52,232 nucleotides of DNA from an uncultured bacterium (GTDB lineage Bacteria > Bacteroidota > Bacteroidia > Bacteroidales > CAIXTV01), in the NCBI GenBank assembly GCA_903922465.1, contig CAIXTV010000215.1:1-52232 (forward strand), in the 5' to 3' direction. Position 1 is the stretch's first letter; each line of letters begins with the position of its first letter. Below the pieces are notes generated by a model. That model made no database searches. It was not told the DNA's origin and was given only the letters and a program-made list of their open reading frames with translations. Both the position numbers and the translations under genes were made by a program. Below, one piece after another: positions 44,195-51,973 of the stretch.

Positions 44195-44995
44195 TTGAAA
44201 ACATTTCCTTTAATATTCTTTATTCTAAGCCTTTTTCTATTCTCCTGTGAAAAAGAAAAACCTCTTGTTGAAAAGGATTATGGGAAATTGCAGTTAAGGT
44301 TTTCTCATAAAGTTGATGCTGACAGCCTGCAGCGCTATTCAATTATATATCAAAATGCAGCCGCTAATGCCTATGAAGTAGATGAACTTAAATATTTTAT
44401 TTCTGATGCAAGAATTTACATCAATGGTGGAAATTCGATACTTATAAGCGATAATAATTCAATTCACTATGTAGATTTAGATGTTCAAAACTCCTTAGAA
44501 TGGGACATAACAGATCTTATTCCTGTAGGTAATTACGATTCTATCTCGTTTATTTTTGGTTTAAGTGAAATTCGCAATCAATCAAACTTCTTTCTTAATC
44601 CCCCCGAAGTGAATATGTTTTGGCCAGAAGTTTTAGGAGGGGGCTATCATTATATGATGTTTAATGGCAAATGGCGAAAACCTGATACTTCAATTGAAGC
44701 CTTTAATTTGCATCTTGGAAAAGGACAAATTTATTCAGGGACAACAACGAATCCGGATTCAATTATTGGGTTTGTTCACAATTATTTTAGGGTGAGTTTA
44801 CCCAATTCTGCATTTAGCATAAGCAAAAATGCAACCACTCAAATTAATTTGATGATGAATATTAATAATTGGTTCAATCAACCACAAGTCTATGATTTGA
44901 ATTATTGGGGGCCCTCGGTAATGCAAAATCAAGCTGCAATGAATGCAATTAAAGAAAACGGACAAAATGTTTTTTCGATTTCATCAATACATTAA
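44195..44995 (+). CDS. MbnP-like lipoprotein
   Basis: 266 aa from a TTG start at 44195, chosen because it gives a clean signal peptide (KTFPLIFFILSLFLFSC, lipobox LFSC) and follows a promoter box. A longer open frame begins at 44015 but overlaps the divergent osmC gene. The mature protein resembles the MbnP family: LQLRFSHKVDADSL, DELKYFISDARIYI, SISFIFGLSE, NMFWPEVLGGGYHYM and a late FRVSLPN. MbnP partners a di-haem protein in copper-chelating methanobactin loci, but Bacteroidota members usually occur without them. Role is unknown; no haem partner is nearby. Confidence 0.82.
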   Translation: MKTFPLIFFILSLFLFSCEKEKPLVEKDYGKLQLRFSHKVDADSLQRYSIIYQNAAANAYEVDELKYFISDARIYINGGNSILISDNNSIHYVDLDVQNSLEWDITDLIPVGNYDSISFIFGLSEIRNQSNFFLNPPEVNMFWPEVLGGGYHYMMFNGKWRKPDTSIEAFNLHLGKGQIYSGTTTNPDSIIGFVHNYFRVSLPNSAFSISKNATTQINLMMNINNWFNQPQVYDLNYWGPSVMQNQAAMNAIKENGQNVFSISSIH

Positions 44996-45162
44996 TCTCG
45001 AAATTATAGAGGCTAATCCCGTTTTGTCTTCTTAAGTAAGGATGCTTTGTTTTTACAATGGAATTATTTTCAGAAGCAGTAAACACTTTGGTCTTTAAGC
45101 TGTTTAATCTAAAAAAATATATTAGGGAAAAATAAAATACTTCCTGATGCGTTTATTATAAT

Positions 45163-45170
45163 TATATTTG
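45163..45170 (+). promoter_or_regulatory. -7 element of the small membrane protein gene
   Basis: TATATTTG, exact match, 13 bp before the ATG at 45183; the message would be nearly leaderless. Confidence 0.5.
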
Positions 45171-45182
45171 CAGCCTAATTTC

Positions 45183-45665
45183 ATGGTTTTAATTTCAGCA
45201 CACACAATCCCTTTTTATAAACTCATAGTAGTTTTTCTAATGAGTGGAGTGAAATTTGGTTTCGCCCCATTTTTATCGGCATATGATGGCTATAACTTTA
45301 TAGAAACCTTCGTTCTTACTTCTTTAGGGGGGATTTCCGGGGTTCTTTTCTTCTATTTCTTAAGTGCACTAATTATTTCTTCCTTCAAAAAGATGGAAAA
45401 GAAATGGGGTTTTAAGTTTATGATATTCAAACGTTCAAAGAAAAAGAAGAGAATCTTTACTTTTCGAAATAAGCTATTGGTTCGACTTAGGTCAAACTTT
45501 GGTTTGTTTGGGGTTGCTATATTTACTCCTATATTATTGTCAATACCTATAGGTACATTGATTGCACAACGGTATTATTCAAATAAACGCCTCACTATAC
45601 CATTGCTTTTACTATCCGTTTGCTTTTGGTCGTTTGTGATTTCGCTGGTCATTAATATTCTTTAA
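45183..45665 (+). CDS. Small integral membrane protein
   Basis: 160 aa from ATG 45183. An alternative TTG five codons earlier falls inside the -7 box. Hydrophobic segments: YKLIVVFLMSGVKFGFAPFL, FVLTSLGGISGVLFFYFLSALI, NFGLFGVAIFTPILLSIPIG and LLLLSVCFWSFVISLVINI. A basic cytoplasmic loop (FKRSKKKKRIF) lies in the middle. The small SNARE-associated (DedA-like) family has a similar layout, but no clear motif was recognised. It lies 78 bp before the MacB-like gene. Confidence 0.7.
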   Translation: MVLISAHTIPFYKLIVVFLMSGVKFGFAPFLSAYDGYNFIETFVLTSLGGISGVLFFYFLSALIISSFKKMEKKWGFKFMIFKRSKKKKRIFTFRNKLLVRLRSNFGLFGVAIFTPILLSIPIGTLIAQRYYSNKRLTIPLLLLSVCFWSFVISLVINIL

Positions 45666-45710
45666 AAGAAAATTTCCTTAAAGTATTTTCAATTATTAAA
45701 TCTAAATATC

Positions 45711-45718
45711 TATTTTTG
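45711..45718 (+). promoter_or_regulatory. -7 element of the MacB-type permease gene
   Basis: TATTTTTG, exact TAnnTTTG, 24 bp before the ATG. Confidence 0.45.
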
Positions 45719-45742
45719 CAGTAATTGTAGCTGAGATAGAAT

Positions 45743-46984
45743 ATGAAAGTATTGGTAAAAGAAAATATTAGTATGGCATTAGGCTCTATCAGGAGTCATT
45801 TGCTTAGAACCATCATCACGGTGCTTATTATTTCGTTTGGAATTATGGCATTAGTGGGCATACTTACGGCCATCGATTCCATAAAATCATCTATTAGCGA
45901 TAATTTTACTATGATGGGTTCCAATACCTTTACTATCCGCAATAGGACCCTTAATATACATATGGGTGACAATCATCATCAGCAAAAGAAATTCAAACAA
46001 ATTACTATTGACGAAGCCATGCGCTTTAAAGAGTTGTATAATTATCCTGCCATTACTTCTATATCTACTTTTGCCACTGGAACGGCTACTGTTAAGTTCG
46101 AATCAATTAAGACCAACCCCAATATCGCTATAGTTGGTGTTACTGAGAATTATGTTAGCACTTCTGGAATTGAAATTGAAAAAGGAAGAAATTTCACCCC
46201 AACAGAAATTAATCTTGGTACCAATTTAGTGATTATTGGAGGGGAATTGGCTACAACTTTATTCAAAAAGAAGGAGGAACCCCTTGGTAAAATTATTAGC
46301 ATTGGACCCACCAAATACACTATTATTGGAGTGTTAAAGATTAAAGGCTCGAGTATGGGTTTTAGTGGTGATAAAAACTGTATGCTTCCTTTGACTAATG
46401 TTCGCCAAAACTTTTCGCGACCCGACATGTCTTTCACTATAAGTGTTATGACTTCTTCGGCACAACAAATGGAGCCTGCAATTGGTGAAGCAACAGGCAT
46501 GTTTAGGGTGATTCGCAAGATTCCTATTGGTGAAGACGACGATTTCGAAATTACTAAGAGTGATAATGTGGTGAAAATGCTGATTGATAATCTTAAATAT
46601 GTTTCTCTAGCTGCTACCATCATAGGATTAATCACCCTTTTGGGAGCTGCCATTGGCTTAATGAATATTATGTTGGTGTCAGTTACCGAAAGAACAAGAG
46701 AAATAGGAGTGCGTAAGGCATTAGGCGCCACCAAACAAATCATTCGAAATCAGTTTCTGATTGAAGCCATTGTTATTGGTCAGTTGGGTGGGTTTTTAGG
46801 CATTATCTTAGGGATATTAATCGGAAATCTGATAGGATTGCTCACCGGAAGCGGTTTTATTATCCCATGGATATGGATAATAAGTGGAGTGCTGCTCTGT
46901 CTTATTGTTGGTTTGATTTCAGGAATTTATCCTGCTTATAAAGCATCCAATCTTGACCCAATTGAAGCTTTGAGATACGAGTAA
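45743..46984 (+). CDS. MacB-type ABC transporter permease
   Basis: 413 aa. An N-terminal membrane helix ([22 protein letters not shown]) is followed by a ~230-residue periplasmic MacB-type domain and three C-terminal FtsX helices ([57 protein letters not shown]). The [17 protein letters not shown] motif after the second helix is diagnostic. These mechanotransmitters couple ATP hydrolysis to periplasmic efflux or lipoprotein handling. The ATPase and adaptor are not adjacent here, so the partner must be encoded elsewhere. Confidence 0.92.
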   Translation: MKVLVKENISMALGSIRSHLLRTIITVLIISFGIMALVGILTAIDSIKSSISDNFTMMGSNTFTIRNRTLNIHMGDNHHQQKKFKQITIDEAMRFKELYNYPAITSISTFATGTATVKFESIKTNPNIAIVGVTENYVSTSGIEIEKGRNFTPTEINLGTNLVIIGGELATTLFKKKEEPLGKIISIGPTKYTIIGVLKIKGSSMGFSGDKNCMLPLTNVRQNFSRPDMSFTISVMTSSAQQMEPAIGEATGMFRVIRKIPIGEDDDFEITKSDNVVKMLIDNLKYVSLAATIIGLITLLGAAIGLMNIMLVSVTERTREIGVRKALGATKQIIRNQFLIEAIVIGQLGGFLGIILGILIGNLIGLLTGSGFIIPWIWIISGVLLCLIVGLISGIYPAYKASNLDPIEALRYE

Positions 46985-47064
46985 ATCTTCTTAAATCAAG
47001 ATTTCCTTAGCCGGAAAGGTAGCGTTAATTCCTGTTGTTTATTCCTGCAAATGATTGTTTGAAA

Positions 47065-47137
47065 CGTCATTGCCAAGAGGAACGACGAAGCAATCTCAAT
47101 ATCAAAGATTGCTTCGGGAGGAACCCTCGCAATGACG
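47065..47137. repeat. Palindromic intergenic element (CGTCATTGC type)
   Basis: Outer arms CGTCATTGC / GCAATGACG and inner arms GAAGCAATCT / AGATTGCTTC are perfect, giving a long hairpin. A partial second copy (ACTCGCAATGACG) follows near 47209-47221. The family is widespread in several bacterial phyla as a small non-coding repeat; its mode of spread is unknown. Confidence 0.85.
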
Positions 47138-47243
47138 CTCATATTATCATTTAGTGCAATATATTAGCTTCTCCATGTCATAAAACTTGGTGTGCCGTAG
47201 GAATGGGGACTCGCAATGACGGTACTATTAATGATATTTCCCC

Positions 47244-48611
47244 CTACTGATTCGACTGAATGGTAGTAAATCCAATCAATTGATCATAGTCTTCAGCATT
47301 GGAACGATAATAGACCCAAATATTATATTCATTTGAAGTTTCGTAGTGATTCCCTTCAATAAAAGCAACATCGGCACATTTACTTCCGGTTTCGAGCACC
47401 ACATATTGATAGTTATAATATCCCTGTTTAAGCAATAAGCGGGTGCTGTAGCATTGATGTCTATAATCGTAATGCAGCAGCGAAGTTTTGTTGTATTGCC
47501 AATTGCAAATTGCTCCGAGCAAATAGACATTACCCGTTAATACAGGACTAGCCATGGGCAAATTGAAATAGGCCCACACATATTCGCTTTCGGTGTTGGT
47601 GTTTTTCCCTTCTTCAGTCTTAATTAACAGCCTCCCATTAATGTCATCATCAGTTTCGTACACTTTAAAGGTGCGCTTTTCGTCGGGTTTGAGGAAAATA
47701 TGATAATAACCTGTGTCGAAATCGGTTCGTAGCACACGATCGGTATTGTGTTTAATGCTTTTCAGGTCGAGGTGGCGGAACTCATTGCCTCCATCAAACA
47801 AGTCTTCACTTTCATAAATATATTCAAGCACATTGCCTTTATACATTGAGGGTTTAAGGTCTTTCGAACAATCTTTTCGTCCGTTTTGAGTGACAAATAC
47901 CTTAAGGGTTCTTGAAGGGTCGTTCACTCTGAAGGAGCCTAAATTAAGAGAGAAATTCACTTCTTGTTTATATTTTCTTTCTTCAATTAAATTGGCTTGT
48001 TTGGCTGTTGCCTGAATGCTAATGGAAGGTTCGAGCACCCAAAACTTCTTCATCAATATGTATTTGTCGGGTGTTTTATCTTCATATACCAATACAAAAT
48101 AACATCCCGAACGCAAAATCTTACAATTATCGTTGGGAAAGGTGGTTGCATAATGCACAAACTTCACGGTGGTATTATATGAAAAGGCATAGTCGCTGAT
48201 TTCGTTATCGGTAAATCCATCAATATATTCGTTTTTGAGGAGACGCGAAGGAAGACCATCGGCATTGCAATGCAGCAAGGTGTAACGATATTTCTTAAGA
48301 TCGCTGCCCAACTCATCAAACGAAAGCAGGAGGGTTTCGCTTCCATTAAGGCTTAGTATAGGTTGCGAAAGTTCGAAGCCCGATTTGTGAAGCAGAACGG
48401 TTTTAATTTGATTGTCATAAACCCCGTCGTCATAAGGGATATAGGTCTTGTTATAATAATCGGAATCGTCGGGAGTGAGGAGTGATTGCCCCTGAATATT
48501 AGCGGCATGAGGCTCAGATTGAAGGATGCCTAATGAAGCTATCAAACAAAACATCAGCATTAAGAAGTTTTTGTTTGAAGGAATAAAGTATCTTTGTGTC
48601 AATATAATCAT
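47244..48611 (-). CDS. Type IX secretion system plug protein-like (DUF5103)
   Basis: 455 aa from the ATG at 48611 (MIILTQRYFIPSNKNF), giving a signal region with FLMLMFCLIASLGIL. An upstream start 21 codons earlier is open but adds no signal features. Family motifs include IPYDDGVYDNQIKTVLLHKSG (in part YDNQIKTVLLHK), ETLLLSFDELGSDLKKY, YTLLHCNAD, EYIDGF and later FAYFNLPMASPVLTG-like YFNLPMASPVL and YNKTSLLHYD. In the T9SS this protein plugs the SprA translocon when no PorV shuttle is bound. It sits near neither other T9SS components nor the two cargo genes at the window start, but links the same pathway. Confidence 0.88.
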   Translation of the reverse strand: MIILTQRYFIPSNKNFLMLMFCLIASLGILQSEPHAANIQGQSLLTPDDSDYYNKTYIPYDDGVYDNQIKTVLLHKSGFELSQPILSLNGSETLLLSFDELGSDLKKYRYTLLHCNADGLPSRLLKNEYIDGFTDNEISDYAFSYNTTVKFVHYATTFPNDNCKILRSGCYFVLVYEDKTPDKYILMKKFWVLEPSISIQATAKQANLIEERKYKQEVNFSLNLGSFRVNDPSRTLKVFVTQNGRKDCSKDLKPSMYKGNVLEYIYESEDLFDGGNEFRHLDLKSIKHNTDRVLRTDFDTGYYHIFLKPDEKRTFKVYETDDDINGRLLIKTEEGKNTNTESEYVWAYFNLPMASPVLTGNVYLLGAICNWQYNKTSLLHYDYRHQCYSTRLLLKQGYYNYQYVVLETGSKCADVAFIEGNHYETSNEYNIWVYYRSNAEDYDQLIGFTTIQSNQ

Positions 48612-48689
48612 GGTGATATTATTAATTTCGAAAATAGAATTAATGCTGATTTTCGGCAGGTCAAAAGTAAACAAAATTAAGCTAAATAT

Positions 48690-49064
48690 ATGGAGGGTAT
48701 AGGAATTAAAGGAATGATATTGTTCGGTATGCTTTTGGCTGCTGTTGCGATGCTGGTTTGGGGGCTTATGGGTCGGAAACCTTTCTTCTCTAAAGTGAAA
48801 ATCAAGATTAAGGATAATCGGATTGTTAGCATAAATAGAGGGAAATCATTATTGATAGGGCTTGCGGAGCAAAAAATATATTTGCCTTCGAGTTGTGGGG
48901 GAGGAGGGAGTTGTGGAAAATGCAAATGCCGCGTGACTAAAGGGGGTGGCAGCATTAGGGTGATAGAAAAAAGCATGTTGACGGATGAAGAAATTAGTCG
49001 GGGCTGGCGTTTAGGCTGTCAGGTGAAAGTGAAAGGGAAGATGGAAGTTGATATAGCTAGATAG
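48690..49064 (+). CDS. Membrane-anchored 2Fe-2S protein, NqrF N-terminal-like, truncated relative to NqrF
   Basis: 124 aa. An N-terminal membrane helix (GMILFGMLLAAVAMLVWGLMG) is followed by a plant-type ferredoxin domain. The cluster ligands are Cys69, Cys75, Cys78 and Cys110, in SSCGGGGSCGKCKC and RLGCQV; an extra Cys80 sits beside them. The order and spacing match the N-terminal part of NqrF (Na+-translocating NADH:quinone reductase subunit F). NqrF then continues with FAD and NAD domains (~400 aa in all), whereas this protein ends directly after the ferredoxin fold. It may be a genuine short redox protein or a remnant; the following 650 bp hold no such domains. Confidence 0.82.
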   Translation: MEGIGIKGMILFGMLLAAVAMLVWGLMGRKPFFSKVKIKIKDNRIVSINRGKSLLIGLAEQKIYLPSSCGGGGSCGKCKCRVTKGGGSIRVIEKSMLTDEEISRGWRLGCQVKVKGKMEVDIAR

Positions 49065-49066
49065 CT

Positions 49067-49106
49067 GTTTAGGGGTTTAGGGGTTTAGGCGTTTAGGGGT
49101 TTAGGG
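49067..49106 (+). repeat. GTTTAGGG 8-bp tandem repeat
   Basis: Five 8-bp units in tandem (the third reads GTTTAGGC), beginning 3 bp after the stop codon of the 2Fe-2S protein gene, then decaying. The sequence resembles a eukaryotic telomere-type repeat by chance; TTAGGC-type tracts occur elsewhere in this window. Confidence 0.85.
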
Positions 49107-49147
49107 GTTTGGATATTTAGGCTTTCGGGTTAATATATTGATATTGT

Positions 49148-49399
49148 GTGCTTAATGTTGTTCATGTGTTGGTGAATCGTGTAGTTAGTTCAGCGAAAAC
49201 TGTAGTTAGCCGTGCGAAACACGTAGTTAGCCGTGCGAAAACTGTAGTTAGCCGAGCGAAAACTGTAGTTAACCGTGCGAAAAACGTAGTTGGCCGAGCG
49301 AATCATGACCATGATCGAACGAATCATGTGGATAAACTGACGAAAAATGTGGGTGTTTTTTGTGGACGAGAATACATATTTGGTGATTTGATGATTTGA
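49148..49399 (+). CDS. Small ORF spanning array 4, heptapeptide-repeat product (uncertain)
   Basis: 83 aa reading VVSRAKT-type heptads six to seven times, then a polar end. It is the only plus-strand frame without stops across the array. No promoter or ribosome site stands out. The basic heptads could form a helix that binds nucleic acid, but an incidental open frame is equally likely. Confidence 0.25.
   Translation: MLNVVHVLVNRVVSSAKTVVSRAKHVVSRAKTVVSRAKTVVNRAKNVVGRANHDHDRTNHVDKLTKNVGVFCGREYIFGDLMI
49163..49351 (+). repeat. 21-bp-period array 4 (9 units)
   Basis: Nine units of exactly 21 bp. The conserved part is GTTAGCCGTGCGAAA and a six-base part varies before the next unit, often ending GTA. 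The first unit and the last two are diverged. A-tracts recur every 21 bp. The array lies 367 bp before the 308-aa gene on the same strand. Confidence 0.88.
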
Positions 49400-49651
49400 T
49401 GATTTGGTGATTTAGGGTTTATTATGGTTGTTTCTGAAAATAAAAATAATTGCCACTGATTCGCAGATTAAAATTTAAAACAAAATTATGGTGATTAATA
49501 GATTTGTGGTTTCTGATGAATTTGAATGACTGTGGAGTATGAAATATTATGTAATTATTTTCTTGTATGAAAATGTTCTGTGAATTTATGAAAATTCGAG
49601 TTTTTCGGATTTTTTTTGAAGTAGGGTTAAATTATTTTTTCATGAACGTAA

Positions 49652-49678
49652 TTGGTATTATTCTTCTTTATATTTTTG
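49652..49678 (+). promoter_or_regulatory. Putative promoter of the 308-aa gene
   Basis: TTG at 49652-49654 and TATTTTTG at 49671-49678 (16-bp spacer, a little short). The ATG is 40 bp downstream, so array 4 would lie upstream of the transcript. Confidence 0.5.
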
Positions 49679-49718
49679 TAGCGTTAAATACATTTAGTCA
49701 CCTTTAAAATTAATTAAA

Positions 49719-50645
49719 ATGGATAAATCATTAAAAGAAAAAGCTACAACAATCAACAATGGAGTTGATTTTTTAACGAACCCTGACAATGTTGCTATTA
49801 TTGAAACAAATGATACAACTGATACTGATTCTGATCATTATATTGCTCAAGCTGCTGAAATGAATATCGAGATTGGAAAAGCTGAGTTAGATATAAAAGG
49901 AATAACTGAGAACCAAAACAATGCAAGAGGTGTTTTGGGGAAATATATGTTTGAAAAAATTTGTTCGCCTTCGTTGCGTTATGCACGCGAAATAAATGAT
50001 AAAAACGTTAAAGCATATTTTAATTTTACTGAAAACAAATTGACAAAATATCCTCTTTCGGGGGTTGTGCCTTTTTGTAATAATATTTTTAATAAATCGG
50101 AAGCTTTACTGTCTAGTGATTCTACTTATACAACTATAACTGGCATAACAAGCGGCATTATTACTGCGGGAAGAGCCAAACTGACCCTAGTTGAAGGGTT
50201 TTTGGGTATGCCAATAAATGCCCGCAAAGCAAAGGGTATTGCTTTGAGAAATGTAAAGAGGATACAGGATGGGATATTTGATTATGATTTTGAGAATTTA
50301 TATAATGATGCTTCATTTTTTGTTGACGCTCATCCTGATTTTGCGAAAGCTTTGAGGGAATTGAGTGGGATAACGGATTTGCCTACGCATCATACGGGTA
50401 TTTTTGGTGTTATGTCTGCCGAAAACGGCGATCCGATAATTGGTGGACAGATGGTTAATTTGGATTTGCCTAAACGCAAGGCTGTCGTTTCTGATAATTT
50501 GGGGAACTATAAGGATGAAATTTTTCGTGCGGGTTTATATCGCTTTAAATATAGTCATCCTGATTATATTGATGTGATTATTACACTGAAAATTAATAGA
50601 GGAATGAAAGTGCAACAGGATGTGATTTTGAAGAAGAAGCCTTAG
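49719..50645 (+). CDS. Hypothetical protein with C-terminal carboxypeptidase-regulatory-like domain
   Basis: 308 aa, no signal peptide. Residues 1-~220 are predicted helical and unfamiliar (HYIAQAAEMNIEIGKAEL; KAYFNFTENKLTKYPL; ARKAKGIALRNVKRI). About 225-308 resemble a CarboxypepD_reg-type beta domain: GVMSAENGDPIIGGQMVNL, a conserved DNLGNYKDEIFRAGLYRFKYSHPDY stretch (in part DNLGNYKDEIFRAGLYRF) and VQQDVILKKK at the end. Cytoplasmic forms of such domains are found in Bacteroidota proteins of unknown function. It follows array 4 and precedes a recombinase gene, so it may be part of a mobile or variable locus. Function unknown. Confidence 0.75.
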   Translation: MDKSLKEKATTINNGVDFLTNPDNVAIIETNDTTDTDSDHYIAQAAEMNIEIGKAELDIKGITENQNNARGVLGKYMFEKICSPSLRYAREINDKNVKAYFNFTENKLTKYPLSGVVPFCNNIFNKSEALLSSDSTYTTITGITSGIITAGRAKLTLVEGFLGMPINARKAKGIALRNVKRIQDGIFDYDFENLYNDASFFVDAHPDFAKALRELSGITDLPTHHTGIFGVMSAENGDPIIGGQMVNLDLPKRKAVVSDNLGNYKDEIFRAGLYRFKYSHPDYIDVIITLKINRGMKVQQDVILKKKP

Positions 50646-50647
50646 GT

Positions 50648-50683
50648 GTTAGGCTGTAGGCATTTAGGCTGTAGGCATTAGGA
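50648..50683. repeat. TTAGGCTGTAGGCA direct repeat
   Basis: Two copies of a TTAGGCTGTAGGCA unit in tandem with a third partial, immediately after the stop codon of the 308-aa gene; same TTAGGC type as the tracts at 124 and 49067. Confidence 0.55.
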
Positions 50684-50685
50684 AG

Positions 50686-50716
50686 AAGGCTTGCTCTGAA
50701 TGAGGGAGCCTTTTTT
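50686..50716 (+). terminator. Rho-independent terminator after the 308-aa gene
   Basis: AAGGCT..CTC pairs with GAG..AGCCTT around a small loop (with a two-base internal mismatch), followed by six T. Confidence 0.75.
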
Positions 50717-50717
50717 A

Positions 50718-50794
50718 ATTGAGAATGGACAGTTGACAGTTGAGAATGGAAAATTGACAATGGACAATTGAGAATGGACAGTTGAGAATGGGGG
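50718..50794. repeat. 7-bp-period ATTGAGA/ATGGACA tract
   Basis: Eleven 7-bp units in a row (ATTGAGA, ATGGACA, GTTGACA and variants), giving a 77-bp tract. Such TTGACAATGGACA-type runs are frequent between genes in Bacteroidota. The 7-bp period divides the 21-bp period of the four arrays, but the sequence is unrelated. Confidence 0.75.
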
Positions 50795-50820
50795 AATGTT
50801 TTTATGAATTGAATTATTTG

Positions 50821-50828
50821 TAATTTTG
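50821..50828 (+). promoter_or_regulatory. -7 element of the recombinase gene
   Basis: TAATTTTG, exact TAnnTTTG, 23 bp before the ATG at 50852. It rules out the ATG at 50831 as the start. Confidence 0.5.
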
Positions 50829-50851
50829 GGATGCTTATCAATTATAATATA

Positions 50852-51973
50852 ATGGAAACTCTTATTTTAACTTTGCAAGAATACGAAGGCAACGAAAGAT
50901 TGTTTGCCGAATTTCCATATAACAGAACAATTGTAGATATAATAAAAACTATACCTGGTGCAAGTTGGAGCTATAGTAAAAAACAATGGCATTTCAATTT
51001 GAACAAGCAAATAATAAAATTATTAAAGGAAAAATTAAATGGGATTGCCATTATTGATGTTTCGCAATTAAAAGCACAATTAGTTGAACGAAAACAAAAA
51101 CAAAATGAAATAAGATATGCTTCAATTGATGAGGAAACATCAAAAGCTTTAGAATACTTTACATTATGGATGGAACAAAAGCGATATAGCCCCGAAACAG
51201 TGAAAAATTATTTGAATCAGGCTTTACAATTTTTCAGATACTATCAACCCTTATCCTATAGGGAACTTGGAGTTAAAGAAGTTGAAAAATATAATCATGA
51301 AGTAATTATTGCTCATAATCTTTCAGTTTCGTTTCAGCGTGGATTGGTAGGTGCACTTAAACTCTTTTATAGTCAATGTGGCGATACAATAATGGATATC
51401 GAAAAACTTCAATCTCCTTTTAAAGAATCGCGTTTGCCGGATGTGCTTAGCAAAGAAGAAGTGCAGAAAATAATTAATGCAAGCAATAATAGTAAACATA
51501 AAGCATTATTAAGCATAATATATAGTTGTGGAATGCGAATAGGAGAAGCTCTTTCGCTGAAAATAAACGACATTGATAAGCAGCGGAAATTAATAAAAAT
51601 AAGACTTGCCAAAGGAAAGAAAGACAGATATGTTCCTTATTCGGATAAATTACGTTTGCTTTTACGAAAATATTACGATGATTGGAAGCCTAAAGAATAT
51701 TTGTTTGAAGGGCAATATGGAGGACCTTATTCTGAAGGCAGCGCCGCAAAGGTATTGCAACATGCTGTTGCCAAATGCAATATTAAAAAGCATGTAACCT
51801 TACATACACTTAGACACAGTTTTGCAACTCATTTATTAGAAGCAGGAACCGACATCAGATATATACAAGAATTGCTTGGACATAGTAATCCGAAAACTAC
51901 AATGATTTATACCCATGTGAGTAGTAAAAAAATAAGTGAAATAAAAAGTCCTTTAGATGATTTGGATATTTAA
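50852..51973 (+). CDS. Tyrosine recombinase (XerC/XerD-like integrase) with an extra N-terminal domain
   Basis: 373 aa from ATG 50852. Residues 1-~65 are an extra small domain ending IPGASWSYSKKQWHF, with the PGxxWxxxxKxW pattern seen in HARP-like modules. Residues ~95-175 form the SAM-like core-binding domain and ~195-360 the catalytic domain. The active-site residues are Arg229 (SCGMRIGEAL), a Lys near 254 (AKGKKDRYVP), His318 and Arg321 (HTLRHSFATHLL), His344 (LLGHSNPKTT) and Tyr353 (MIYTHV). All are present, so the enzyme is probably active. It lacks the extra insertion of integron IntI. The downstream flank is non-coding and structured, as expected for an attachment site. Confidence 0.9.
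   Translation: METLILTLQEYEGNERLFAEFPYNRTIVDIIKTIPGASWSYSKKQWHFNLNKQIIKLLKEKLNGIAIIDVSQLKAQLVERKQKQNEIRYASIDEETSKALEYFTLWMEQKRYSPETVKNYLNQALQFFRYYQPLSYRELGVKEVEKYNHEVIIAHNLSVSFQRGLVGALKLFYSQCGDTIMDIEKLQSPFKESRLPDVLSKEEVQKIINASNNSKHKALLSIIYSCGMRIGEALSLKINDIDKQRKLIKIRLAKGKKDRYVPYSDKLRLLLRKYYDDWKPKEYLFEGQYGGPYSEGSAAKVLQHAVAKCNIKKHVTLHTLRHSFATHLLEAGTDIRYIQELLGHSNPKTTMIYTHVSSKKISEIKSPLDDLDI

Larger units (their letters stand above)
49107..49718. other. Intergenic region holding array 4 and the promoter of the 308-aa gene
   Basis: No convincing gene. An 83-codon ORF (49148-49399) covers array 4. TGATTTGA-type short repeats lie at about 49381-49415. The rest is AT-rich leader with a promoter element near 49671. 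Confidence 0.55.

Noticed and set aside
49067-49106. Telomere or eukaryotic contamination
   Set aside because: Only about 40 bp long, imperfect, and flanked by clear bacterial genes.
16129-49351. CRISPR arrays
   Set aside because: The 21-bp unit leaves no room for separate repeats and spacers of CRISPR length, and no cas gene is in the window.
50852-51973. Integron integrase IntI
   Set aside because: The IntI-specific insertion between the conserved Lys region and the HxLR motif is absent; the protein looks like a XerC/XerD-type recombinase, and no attC-like site could be confirmed in the window.
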